Below, one piece after another: positions 10,946 through 22,473 of a DNA stretch of 64,000 nucleotides. The stretch's first letter is position 1. Each line of letters begins with the position of its first letter. The position numbers and the translations under genes are program-made. The notes below the pieces were generated by a model, which made no database searches, was not told the DNA's origin, and saw only the letters and a program-made list of their open reading frames with translations. The DNA is from Capitulum mitella (Eukaryota; Arthropoda; Thecostraca; Pollicipedomorpha; Pollicipedidae): NCBI GenBank assembly GCA_030062745.1, contig CP099839.1:15236044-15300043 (forward strand). Direction: 5' to 3'.

Positions 10946-11624
10946 ATGAGGCCTCTGTGAGTGATCATGATAGCATATTCCCTGAGCTGTCTTTTAATGG
11001 CTGTTGTGAATGCACACATGACCTGAGCTGTTCAAAAGTTGACAACTTTTGAACGGAAATTATGTTTAGAATTGATTGGTGTTGTGTTTGTGCAATAATG
11101 AAGTATTTCAGTAAGATGTTGGTTGGTTATGCAAGTTTTATGTCACCTGCAAGCATCCACTTTTTGGGTACAAAATGTAATAGAATAGGAGATCCTGGGA
11201 AGGAAAGTCTGAGAACACATGAAGAATGCTTATTTGTGCTACTGCCATTCAGACACTGTTCAGTGCCCCCCGTGCTCTGCTCCTTGCTCCCAACCTGTGC
11301 CTGATCCATTTGGCCTGGTGTCACAGTACAGATGGTTTTAGTTTGACTTTTGTTAATTGCTTGAGTGTTTCATTTTAAAGAGGAATTTGATCACTAGAGT
11401 AAATGGATTGTTAAGTTCACAAGCATTTCATTGGAACCACAAGCACATGCATTATATTGTAAGCATCTAACTATTGATGGTACATAGCTCATCATTGCTA
11501 ACTGTGTGGTTGTATGAAAATACTCTGGCATTAAAATGTGTTCATAGTGTGAACATATAACTTCTTTCATCCTGCAAAACTATATTGTGCAGGGCTCATA
11601 TCCATATATTGTATATATCAGAGA

Positions 11625-11663
<39 letters not shown>

Positions 11664-14600
11664 GTCATACAGAGCAGAGTCACAGAAACCACCTAGAATC
11701 CATCAGACATTGTGGAAGTCCAGCATATAAAATGGGAAAATTTTGATAGTTTGCATCTGAACTTTCTTTATTCATGTTTGTAAAAGGGTGATTAGATAGG
11801 CTTGAATTTGTGGTCTGTAAAACAGATGTCTTGTGTAATATTAAGTTTAAATGTGGTTCCTCTAGACCTTTATGTGCAAATGTAAGAGAGAATAATTCAA
11901 GGAACTGAAATTATGTTTTACAGTCCACCATGCAGCACCATTCCTTCCTAGTCCTTCCTTCCACTGCCTGAGATCCAGCATCTGCTGCAGAAGAGATGGT
12001 GCGAGTCTCAAAACCTTTTCATGCAACTCCTAAGTAAGGGAAATAATCACTGAATGTCAGACATGTCCTAATTGCAGGACATTTTATTCCTAGTTGCATA
12101 TGTATGATTTCCTTTCAGCTGCAGGCCTTGTACATTCTCATGAAAATTTATTTGATTGCAACTGTCCTTTCCTCTTGAAGCGCCTATTAGCACTGAGAAA
12201 TTAATTAAGATTTCATGTTTCTTTTTTGTTACTTGCATATTGCAACCAATGAGCCTTTGAAGCTATTCTGTTCTAGTCTTTGAATTTTCATGTCACTGTA
12301 CAACAGGTGGCAGATGAGTGGGAGAATTGGTTGTCATGCTTGTTTGCCATCCACTCATTTTAACAGTGTTTGTATTTGGCTCTGCATTATCTCTGTTTTT
12401 GTCTGCTGACCACAAGGCTGGAAACTTGGTTCTTATTATTGCTGCCAGAGCATAATTCTTGTTTTGAAGTGCAAAAATTTTGCAAAAAGTAATGCTGGTT
12501 TAAGTTTGCATTCTTGGTGTAAGTCAGTTTTGACATCCTATCTGTTTCTTACAGAAGGGAGATAGTCATTTGCTTGCATAGTTAGAAATTTATCAGCATG
12601 TTTATAATGAAGCTTTTTAATGGAGACACAAGATAAGGCTTTTGGAGTATAAAATGTTACTGGGACACACATTTCCTGGTGTTCTTCAATGCCAAAAGAA
12701 CACTTCAACCATGGTGAGCCATATGTGGTATGCCAGCGCGACATTCGGTGTATGTCCATTGCCTGGATGTTGTCTGACCGTGGGTCTCTCTGCCGGCTGT
12801 GAATGCAGTCGGACCAAGGCGGGGGTGCGGAAGGCGCCTGGCCGACCAGCGCGGACCAGCCCAGCGGCCGGCGCCGACCCCGTGGAGGTGGTCTGCCGCC
12901 TGCGGCCCGTGCCCGACGACGAGGAGAAATGTGTCGAACAGATTGACGAGACGACCGTCCAGCTGACGCCACCGGCCAACTCGCAGGTCGGTATTGGCCA
13001 CATCCGGTTCTCAGCCCTTATTTTCGAAAAAAAATGTTTAGAAGTTTCAGAAATTGTAATTAATTTAAAGCTGTATTCTGTAGTAATCATCCAGTTTGAC
13101 GCAATAAGGGCTTGCGCAGGGTTTGAAAAGTTGCTATTTTCTGGCATTGAAGAATACCAAAAAATCTGTGCTCCTTAAAACATTTTAAACTACAAACGTC
13201 AGGTCCTTTGCCTGGATCAAAAAGCTGCATTATAACCATGTTGACAAATGTCTAACTCTGCAAGCAAATGACTTTGTCCGTTCAGTAAGAGGCAGGTATG
13301 ATGTCATAACTGAATTGCACCAAGAACGCGATCTTAAACCAGTATTACTCCGTAAAATTGTGTGCTCCAAAACAAAAATTATATTCCGATGCCAAGAACA
13401 GAATCCAAATTTCCAAACCTGGGCCTGCGTCCGCTGGTATCGTCTGGAAGCAGTTGTAAAATGGCTGAATAGGACACACGGAAAAACCGTGGGAATTCGC
13501 TTTTAACCTTCGTGAGTGTCGAGCTCTTACACGTAATGCACGTTAAGATTGACTTCTAAGATCACGAGCTACAACTTGGCTACCTCAGTTCAGTTCAGAC
13601 GTGTGATGGAAAGCATTCTCTTTGTGACTGTAAGACCTTAATATTGGCGATATCTCGCCTTTTCCCACGACGGCCGTGTGGGAGGCTGCGACTCGAACAG
13701 CCCTGGCAGTCCGGAGCGTCGGCAAATCCAGTACGCAGCCAGCGGTCCACGTGGCACCAGATCCAGTTCCAGCTCCTTAACCTTCACAGGCCTTCCGTTA
13801 CGGCACTGCCAAGGAGCAGCAGTACAAGTTCAATGTCGTCTTCCCGGAGACGGCCACGCAGAAGCATGTTTTCGACGCCGTGGCGAAGCCGCTGGTCAGG
13901 GACCTGCTCAACGGCAAGAACGGCCTGCTGTTCGCCTATGGCATCACTGGCAGCGGCAAGACCCACACCATGATGGGTAAGAGTCCAGTTGCGGCGGGAG
14001 CCCTGAGAGAACAGACTAGATCCGGTCTCCTCACTGACAGACGGTTCTGCTGTGCCCGTATCCGCCGCCAGTGCCGCAGCAGGCTGGGAGCACAGCCGGC
14101 CATGCCTCCGAGCAGACATGTGCCGGGATCCCGGTGGAATGCAGATTATCCTCGTTTTGCATCGGATTCTAAGCTGACTAGGGCAAATGTTGCGTCACCT
14201 GGGCACCACTTTGCTCCGGAGGGGCACGGCTTTTCCGAGATTGCGCAGTGACCTGCCCAGGTCAACGGGGGGGTTAAATGCAACACGGGGATACTTGCAT
14301 GAAATCGAGATCCAGGTCTGCCCCCGACAGTGGTACTGGTGGTGCGTCATCCTTGGGGCCGCTCTACATGGAGGAAATTTGGGAGACGGCCGCGGTACCG
14401 CCGACCGAACCGGGGTCATGAATAAAGTTTGCCCGACTGATCGCTGTAAATCTTGTTGTCATGCCGTTTCTCACGCCGTCGCGGGCTCAGCGCGAAGCAA
14501 TGTTGCGTTGGCATTGATCATAACGGGCCGTTTGCTGCACCAGTGTCCAGTACGTTTCGTCACGTGCGGTCCGTTATTGGCCCATACCGTGATAAAGATG

Positions 14601-17600
14601 GCGTGACGGGCCTCGAAACCATCATCGTGACTTGTGTTTGACATCGTTTCGAATAATACGGAATAAGGTAGCTCGTTCAGCTGCATCGGAACCAAGCTTG
14701 GGAAGGCCCGGTACCAACATTTCGTTGCCAACTTGACATCTTTAAATCACATGGTATCCACCTAGTTCCGAAAGCATAGCCGTGTTCTGAGAGCCAATCA
14801 CCACCTCGTCTCGCAGTTCGCCAATGAGCGCTTGTTCCAGGCTCACAGCAGGACGGCGGCATCATGCCACGCTGCATCGACGTCATCTTCAACAGCATCG
14901 TCAACTACCAGGCGCGCCGCTTCGTCTTCAGGCCGGATAAGCTGAACGGCTTCGACGTCCAGAACGAGGCGGATGCCATGCTGGACCGCCAGCGTGAGAT
15001 CCTCAGCACGCCCAAGCCTGGCAAGACGCCGCGCAAGAGGTGAGTGCGCCAGACACCGCGGTGGGCCGCTGAGGTGGTCCGACTGATGCTGTCATATCGC
15101 TGGCATGTGCTGTTGGGTGTGTTCAGGCTTTGCTGTAGTGCAGCGTCCGTCGGACATGTGCAGGTTTTCTGGAGGCGCGTGTCTCACGGTTCTCTTGAGA
15201 TTCAGCAGTCTGCCGTCTGAAGCATTTGGCCTCTGCTGAGGTATGGCGGCTGATTTCTTCCGCTGCCTGCAGTTGTAGGATGCGCTTCAGAGCTCTCGGG
15301 GCTGTAGCGCCCCACGGCTGTCTGCAGCGTCTCTCCGATTGGCGCCGTATGTGCGGTTCAGGCGCGGCCGGCTGACCAGCGATGGCTGCTCGCAGGCGGG
15401 TGGCGCCAACGCCCGGAGGTGGCAGCGGCAACGTCACGCCCGACGAGAGCGACACGGCCTCTACACGGGTGCCCGAGGTCAGCCAGGTGTCCGGCCTGGA
15501 CGAGGACAACGCCTACGCCGTGTTCGTCTCCTACGTGGAGATCTACAACAACTACGTCTACGATCTGCTGGAGGAGGTGCCCTCTGAGAACATGAAAAAG
15601 TACGGGGACATGGTGGACGTTTAGGCCAGGGAAGAAAGAGGGGAGGCAAAATTGCTTGAACCAGAGTCACAGAGTTGGACCAATCATGGACAAACTCGTT
15701 AAGCAAACCTTAAATTGTGATGAGAGAAAAAACATGTGAGCCGGCTACAAGGTTGGGAACTTGGTGTTTGTTCTAGGTGTCGGAGTATAATTTTGGTTAT
15801 TAACGTAAGTCAGTTATGACATACCTGCTTCGGCCTCAGTGGAGACAGAGTCATTGGTTTGCAAAGTAAGAGATTTGTCAACAGTTACAATAAAGCTTTT
15901 TGATGGAGGCGAAAGATCAAACTTTTATAGTGTAAAATGTTTCCGGAGCACATATTTTCTGGTGTTGTTCAACACCAAAAACGGCTGCTTTTCCAACCTT
16001 GGCCGGCTGTCTTCTCTGTTTGGTCCGAGGCAACGTTTGTGCTGCTGGCTTAAATCGTGTTAACAATCTTCAGAAATTTCCTGAGAGCATTTCCTTGTGC
16101 TCCCCTCCTGACGTCTGTTTATTTCTCTTTTATTTTATTTTCTACGCCTTGCTTGTGTTTCATAGTAGTGGTTCAAGCGGTGTACAGTATAGAGTTCCTA
16201 GACAGCATCTAGTCATACGCATAAAGGTAAACTTTTTACTGGCATGGTAACCGGTCCCGCCAGGTCCATGCAGTCCCGCATGCTGCGCGAAGACAACAAT
16301 AAGAACATATACGTGCACGGCGTGAACGAGGTGGAGGTGTCGTCGCCCACCGAGGCGCTGGAAACGCTGCGGCGAGGCCAGAGGCGGCGCAAGGTGGCGC
16401 ACACCACGCTCAACACGGAGAGCAGCCGCTCCCACTCGGTGTTCACCATCCGCGTGGTGCAGGTCAGTCGGCGGTGGCACGGCCCACGTACCCGCTCTTT
16501 TCCAAACGGATGCCTCGTGTCCGCTGCGTTTCGTTGTGCATTGAAGCAGGTCTCGCTCACTTCGTCTCAGCGTCTTATCACCGTGGCGTGGTTTTGCGTC
16601 CCAGAGTCCAGATTGCTGAGTAATTTTACGTCAGCTTCTGTTCTGAATGGGCCGTGCTTTGACGTCAGGCTCGATCCAGACTTATTCTGGATTTATTTCC
16701 GTCCAGTCTCAGTAGATCTCCCATTAGCCGTGACGACTCAGCCCCAGCTGCTCCTCTCAGTCTCAGCGTTTCCCCGTCTCGATTGCCAGCCCCGGGCCGC
16801 GAACGCCGGGGCTGTGTGCGCCCTCCTCACTGCGGCAGACGCGTGGTGTCTCGCTGCCCTGGGTGCGATATTGAAACAGCAGCTCTGGCCCTCGCCGGGT
16901 CCGGGCCCGCGACGGTGGGCGGGACCTCGGCTCTGTCGCACGGCTTGTGTGCCGTGCTTATCCTGTGTTCGGGTCGTCTGCAGGCGCCGCTGGACCCGCG
17001 CGGTGAAGAGGTGCTGGACGACAAGGCGCTGATGGTGGTTGGTCAGCTGTCGCTGGTCGACCTGGCCGGCAGTGAGCGCACCAACCGCACCAAAAACAAC
17101 GGCGACAGGCTGCGGGAGGCCGGTCAGTGGGCGCAGAGAGAGATCAGCCCTAGCCACAGAAAGGTTGGCTTAGGGCACTGAGAGAGGTTGGCCTGGGGGC
17201 ACGAAGAGAGGTAAGCCAGGTGGTTTTGTAAGACGCTGTTCAGTAGAGACTGGCAGATGTCGGCTGCTGCTCACTGTGAAGCTGTTCATTGTGTGCAGAG
17301 AAGCCGGCCAGACTGGACCGTGAGAGCCTGGTCAGAGGACGCCTTCGGCCCCGCTAGACTGCGGAGCTGGACTTACTGTTAGTAACTCTTAAGTATACGC
17401 TTGAATCCGATGCTGAATTTTGAGAGCGTACTCGTGATCAGTATGGAAATATCGGGTTTGATGCGTACGTTGTGTCTGGGCGCGGTAACGACGTCGAAAC
17501 GGGCGCTTGCAGGTAATATCAACAACTCGCTGATGGTGCTGCGGACCTGCATCGAGACGCTGCGCGAGAACCAGCTGACCGGAGCCAACAAGATGGTACC

Positions 17601-20600
17601 GTACCGTGACTCGCGCATCACGCACCTCTTCAAGAACTACTTTGACGGCGAGGGCAAGGTCAAGATGATCGTCTGCGTTAACCCGCGCGCGGACGAGTAC
17701 GACGAGACCATCGTGAGTATCTTGAATGGACGAATTCCATTCGGCGTTGTCCGTGTCGTGTTCTGCATCTCGTGTGGCTGTGGGCTGGTCCGTGTGTCGT
17801 ATGAAATACAGGCGGAAATTGTGGCCGAATTCGCCCGGTGGAATGTCAGGGATCTAGCAAATGTGACATGCAAATTGGCCTACTCATGTCTCTGATGATG
17901 CAAATGGGCCTGTTCCAGGTCTCCGGTGTAACGTCGTTAAACAACTCTGGTGGCACCCTGAATTCTTTGTGAAAATACTTTTGTTGATAAGAAGCGCTTT
18001 TTGTTTGAATCTGAACGTGCAGAGCGCCGGCCGTGGGTGTTGGCTCCCCGGAGCCGGTAGCTAACACGCGGCCAATGTGCTCGGCAGCACGTGATGAAGT
18101 TTGCCGAGCTGACCCAGGAGGTGGTGGTGGCCCGTCCAGCGGACCGGCCTCTCGACGTGGGTATCGGTCTGACGCCCGGCAGGAGGAAGGCGAACCAGGT
18201 GAGTGAACCGGCACTCCTCTCTCGGCTCCGGCAGTGATGTCGCGTTCAGCGGTATCGCGTGCCGTCAAATCCTGCCGGAAGCTTGGAGTGGAGTTCGTTC
18301 GGTCCCAGAGGAGGTCGACGTTCTTGCTGTTCCCGTGTCGCTGGTTATCACGTTTCCATCATTTTGTCCGTGGTGTGTCGGGAATGATTTTGGGATGTGA
18401 TCCCTTCGTTGGCCCGCTGCTGTTGGCCGGGACGTCCTCGCTGTTATTTTCCGTCGTGTCGTTGATACCGCCGGCCGGCCGTTGGCTGAAGTGGCGGCTG
18501 GCCGGTGCGCTGCTGACGTCGCTCGCCGGCGGCCGGACGGGGCGGTCCGCCGCCGGCCGACAGAGCGGTAACGGCCGCGGCCGTATCGGCCAGATCCTGC
18601 GGGAGGCGCAGCGTCGGCTCGGATCGGAGGGTGTCCCCTCGGACGCCGGCACCGACGAGCTGGGGCCGGTCTTCTGTCTGGGCCCCGTCTGGCCCAGCAT
18701 GGCCATGTCGCCCGGCGAGGAGGAGGAGACGGTGCGCTGCCTGGTGCGCTTCCTGGAGCGGCGCGTCCAACTGCGCGCCACCCTGCTGCAGGACCTGCAC
18801 AGACAGCGTCAGTACTGGCGCCGCCGCGCCGCCGCGCCGCCGCGCCGCGCGTAACCCCCGCACCTGCGGCTGGACGGCGCTCAGTCACTGTCGGGACTGG
18901 GGCGGACGAACTGCGGCCACAAGTCAAGCCTTGCGCGGTTGCCCGGTTTGCTCTTTTCTTGTTGGCAAATGAACCGGCTGTAATTGAGTGTTGGAGACGT
19001 GTGCGGACGGGTGTGACGAGCCGATTCGGCGCCGAGGGTGCGCGCTGCATCGTTGCATTGCCGTAAACCGCGACCACTGCTACCGCGGCGGCGGTGGGTG
19101 CGAGCGGTCGGCGACTGACTGCTTCCTTCCTGTGCCCGCAGAGGACGCCTTCCGCCAGCTGCTGGTCAAGACCGAGATGGAGATGTCGGCGCTGCGCCAG
19201 GAGAACAGCACGCTGCGGGCCGCCTCCGAGGGTAACGGGCGCCGGCTGGCCGCGCTGGAGTCCAAACTGGCCAGCGCCGAGGCGGCCAACGATAGCCTGA
19301 GCCGCCGGCTCCGCGAGCTCAATGACAACCAGGCGGCGCTGGTCAACGAGGTGAGCAGGGCGGCGCCCAGGCCGCCGAGCTGGGACTGTCTCAGAGCTGC
19401 TGGCAGGGGCACCTGTCGCTGGGCGTGTCCGAGGTGTGCCGCACAGGCTGAATGTGCGTCGTGTTCCCATGGATGCCCTGGCTGGACACACAGCAGACGA
19501 TTGCTATGGTGAGGCTTGGAGTACGGCGGTCCGGTGACTGCCGGATGGGCGGAGCAGTATGGGTCGCGTCATTGGTCGCGTTAGTCCGGTGACGGCCACG
19601 TGCCGCCGCCCTGACCGCCGTGACCGCGGCGGCTCGCGGCACGGCGGGACTGGGTCCCGGCCGCCGTTCGGGACTGACTGGGACCGTCCTGGACTGGGTC
19701 CCCGGCCGCCTTTCGGTACTGACTGGGACCGTCCTGGACTGGGTCCCCGGCCGTCGTTCGAGACTGACTGGGACCGTCCTGGCCTGGGTTCCCGGCCGCC
19801 GTTCGGTACTGACTGGGACCGTCCTGGCCTGGGTCCCTGGCCGCCGTTCGGTACTGACTGGGACCGTCCTGGCCTGGGTCCCTGGCCGCCGTTCGGTACT
19901 GACTGGGGCCTGGCCTGGGTCCCTGGCCGCCGTTCGGGACTGACTGGGACCGTCCCGGCGACAGCTGGACGAGAAGGAGATGAAGCTGAACCAGGAGGGC
20001 CTGGAGCGAGAGCGCGTCAAGCAGCGCATGAAGACCAGGATGCAGCTGGAAAAGGAGCGACTGGCTAACGACATGAAGAACAAAATCAAGGTCAACCGGG
20101 AAATGATGAAGGTGGGCGATACAATGGCATGCACGTTTTGGACCACATTTCTGGTATTTTATATCCATGGCTTTCGCTCAGCGTCATCTTTGTCCTTAAT
20201 TTGAATCTTCGCAATGCCATATGAAGTAGCGGCAAGCGATTGCTGCAATCAGAAGTTTATAAAGTGCATCATGCGGCCGGAGGGAGACGAAAAGCAAGCA
20301 TTACAGTCATAAAGCGCAATTATTTTTACTGGCTGCCACGAGTAATTTGCTTTATTTCGTGATAAAACACAGCACCCATGCCTTCTGGTGACCTGCTCGT
20401 CGCTCAGAGCTTTGGTCGATGTTCCTCTGCCATTGTCCGCCTCAGACGGAGATTCGCGCCAAGGACGAGAAGCTGCGTGCGCTGCGTGACATCATCAACG
20501 ACGACGCCCGGTTCGTGGTGCCGTCGGCGCCGCCGACGCCGGCGCCGCGTGCGAGCGTGTCTGGCGAGGGCGCGATCCGGCCGTCGCGCTCCGACCCGCG

Positions 20601-22473
20601 ACTCTCGGCCACGCCGCAGCCGAAGCGGGTGAGTGCGGCCGGCTCGGCCCGGGCCAATGCACGCGTGCGCAGAGGACGGACGCCGCTGCGTGTCCGTGCC
20701 GGTGTCAAACTCACCGAGGCAGAATGTGTAGGCGACTGCAGGTGTTTGCGTTTGTGTGGGCGGGGTAGGCGATACTGCCGTGCCAAAGCGATGATCGCCA
20801 TCGAGCCACCTGCAGCCAGCCGTGCCGTAGGTGTTAGTGATCTGGTTATATCTGGTCTGGACGAACCTGGCGGCGGGATGTGTCGGACGGCGGCCTGTCA
20901 GGCTTTGTTGCGCCGTGCTGTGGGCGGCAGCTGAGTGCTGGCCGCCAGAGGACGGCAGTCTGTCGTGCCTGCCGGTGCTGAGGCGGCCGCCGCGTCCGCC
21001 TTTCAGACGGTGCCGGCCTCCAGCACTCGTCACCGGCGCTCCAAGTCGACAGACGCCGACGTCTGGCTGGATCACCGTCCCGGACACGTGCTCGAATTGG
21101 CCACCATCTTCCAGGTAACGTGCTGCAGCACAGCAAAAGACGCCGTCTTGTTGACGGCGTCTCCCAGGAGGCGTCCATCGTTCACGTGGTGCACATCGGT
21201 TGGCCGTTTTGTTGTGTACAGTCCATTGGTAACTCGTGCCTGGTAATGCACAGACCCTAATATCCTGGTGTTTTCCCCGTAATCCAAAGACAGTAAGTGA
21301 CAGGTAAGTTTTACCGCTGCGGTTTGGTCATCAGTACCTGGCTGGCGTTCCCTCTCATGGTCGGTGCACTCTCCCGCAACTTACAGCTGGTGGTAGTGAC
21401 CTGGCTGGCTAACGTGTGGGTGTCCGTGCTTCTGACTTCTCTTCCGTGCGCTTTTCGTCGTGCGGCCTCTCACCGCTTACCGCCGGCGCCTCCAGCCCAA
21501 AATGAAGAAGCGCAAGTCCGTGACGAAACTGGAAACCAAGGACGTGATTAACGAGAAGACGTCCAAGTACGTGTTGACCCACCAGGACCAGGACTCGGCC
21601 GGGGAGGTGGAGACGCACATGGTGAAGGTGAGAGCTCTCCCGATCCGGCCCGCCTGCTCCGTGCCGTCCTGCTGCCAGTCGGAGGCGCCACCAGCAGCGC
21701 GGGCAGCGGCCGCTGTTTGTGTACAGTCGTCCCGGGGGACGAACCTGCTTTACGCTCCTTCCTCGGGCTGCCTCCGTCCGATCTTGTACGTCGTCTCATC
21801 CGCTTACAGGATCTCGTTGACACCACGCTCAGGAAAGGTAAGGTCGTTGACCGTCATTTTCAGGGATGGTATGCGTCATTGATCAGTATTATTACCACTC
21901 CTGGCTGATGCTTCTTTCCCTGTTCCCGTGACACATTGCTACTGAAGCCTGTTGGAATATTATTTCCGACACGCGGAGCAGCCAGCTGCGCGCGTTCCTG
22001 GCCGCAGTTGTACGTGGCGATGCTGCGGCTTGTGCCGGCCGCCGGGCCGCCGTCTCTGGTCGGCCTGCCGGGGCTGCCGAGCCGCTGACGGCCGCCGCCT
22101 CTGGTCGGTCTGCCGGGGCTGCCGAGCCGCTGACGGCCGCCGTCTCTGGTCGGTCTGCCGGGGCCGCCGAGCCGCTGACGGCCGCCGTCTCTGGTCGGTC
22201 TGCCGGGGCTGCCGAGCCGCTGACGGCCGCCGTCTCTGGTCGGTCTGCCGGGGCTGCCGAGCCGCTGACGGCCGCCGTCGCCGGCAGGGAGACGTGCTGC
22301 CCACGCTGGGAGGCGGCCGGGCGGTGGTCTTCAACGACATGGAGACGCTCCGCCTGTCCAACCCGGCGGCGAAGCGGCCCTCGGACGAGCTGGAGCCGGC
22401 CCAGGACCGTGACGTGACGCGCGAGCGCTGCGCCACCGCCATCGAGGGCCACAGCAAGCGGCGCAAGACCTGA
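10946..22473 (+). CDS. KIF23: Kinesin-6, KIF23/MKLP1 (Pavarotti) of centralspindlin
   Basis: Plus-end motor that bundles antiparallel midzone microtubules with CYK4/RacGAP1 in cytokinesis. Sixteen coding exons: 10946-10956, 12809-12986, 13790-13976, 14841-15039, 15396-15618, 16274-16462, 16984-17122, 17513-17712, 18088-18198, 18564-18807, 19142-19350, 19965-20111, 20446-20628, 21007-21114, 21496-21627, 22288-22473; about 881 residues, within the vertebrate range. Seen: P-loop [10 protein letters not shown] at about 114-123, [15 protein letters not shown], switch [10 protein letters not shown], switch [31 protein letters not shown], then neck and coiled coil, a basic RHRRSKS motif resembling the Aurora B/14-3-3 site, and the tail block [13 protein letters not shown]. 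Reading phases agree at every junction. The 11-nt first exon (MRPL, donor GTGAGT) is inferred from phase and Kozak context and is the weakest part; the 15618 donor (GTTTAG) and the 18564 acceptor are also uncertain. Confidence 0.93.
11628..11660. repeat. (AT)n microsatellite in KIF23 intron 1
   Basis: An uninterrupted AT run of about 16 units lies within the CpG-poor first intron. Confidence 0.9.
12405..12715 (+). repeat. Dispersed repeat family, forward copy
   Basis: Shares ordered blocks with 13130-13450, 15745-16000 and 40330-40650, for example CTGGTTTAAG, TTCTTGGTG, GTCATTTGCTTGC, TTATAATGAAGC and GTGTTCTTCAA. About 300 bp long, without clear terminal repeats or coding content, so probably a non-autonomous element. 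It ends just before KIF23 coding exon 2. Confidence 0.75.
13130..13450 (-). repeat. Dispersed repeat family, reverse copy
   Basis: Reverse-complement copy of the element at 12405-12715, for example CATTGAAGAATACCAAAA, TTATAACCATGTTGACA, GCAAGCAAATGACT and CTTAAACCAGTA. It lies in KIF23 intron 2 and keeps CpGs that are TG or CA in the copies inside CpG-poor blocks. Confidence 0.75.
15745..16000 (+). repeat. Dispersed repeat family, forward copy in KIF23 intron 5
   Basis: Same family as 12405-12715, recognised by AAGGTTGGGAACTTGG, GTAAGTCAGTTATGACAT, AGAGTCATTGGTTTGCA, ACAATAAAGC and TCTGGTGTTGTTCAAC. It fills much of the intron between coding exons 15396-15618 and 16274-16462. Confidence 0.7.
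19646..19957 (+). repeat. 45-bp minisatellite, about 7 copies, in a KIF23 intron
   Basis: Units contain GACTGACTGGGACCGTCC and GGGTCCCYGGCCGCCGTTCG. One late unit lacks about 8 bp. The array ends 7 bp before the acceptor AG of coding exon 19965-20111, so the last unit supplies the splice-acceptor context. Confidence 0.92.
22035..22280 (+). repeat. 45-bp minisatellite, about 5 copies, in the last KIF23 intron
   Basis: Units read GGCCGCCGTCTCTGGTCGGT followed by CTGCCGGGGCTGCCGAGCCGCTGAC. The array stops a few bases before the acceptor of the terminal exon (22288). Its sequence is unrelated to the array at 19646-19957 although the period is the same. Confidence 0.92.

Noticed and set aside
18265..19491. 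408-residue open frame on the minus strand
   Set aside because: It is antisense to KIF23 exons and follows GC-rich codon shadowing; the Arg/Ala/Pro-rich protein has no domain, while the plus strand has phase-consistent exons.
19559..20168. Proteins of 169 and 195 residues across the KIF23 minisatellite
   Set aside because: They read through a 45-bp repeat in an intron; only the part from 19965 is a supported exon.
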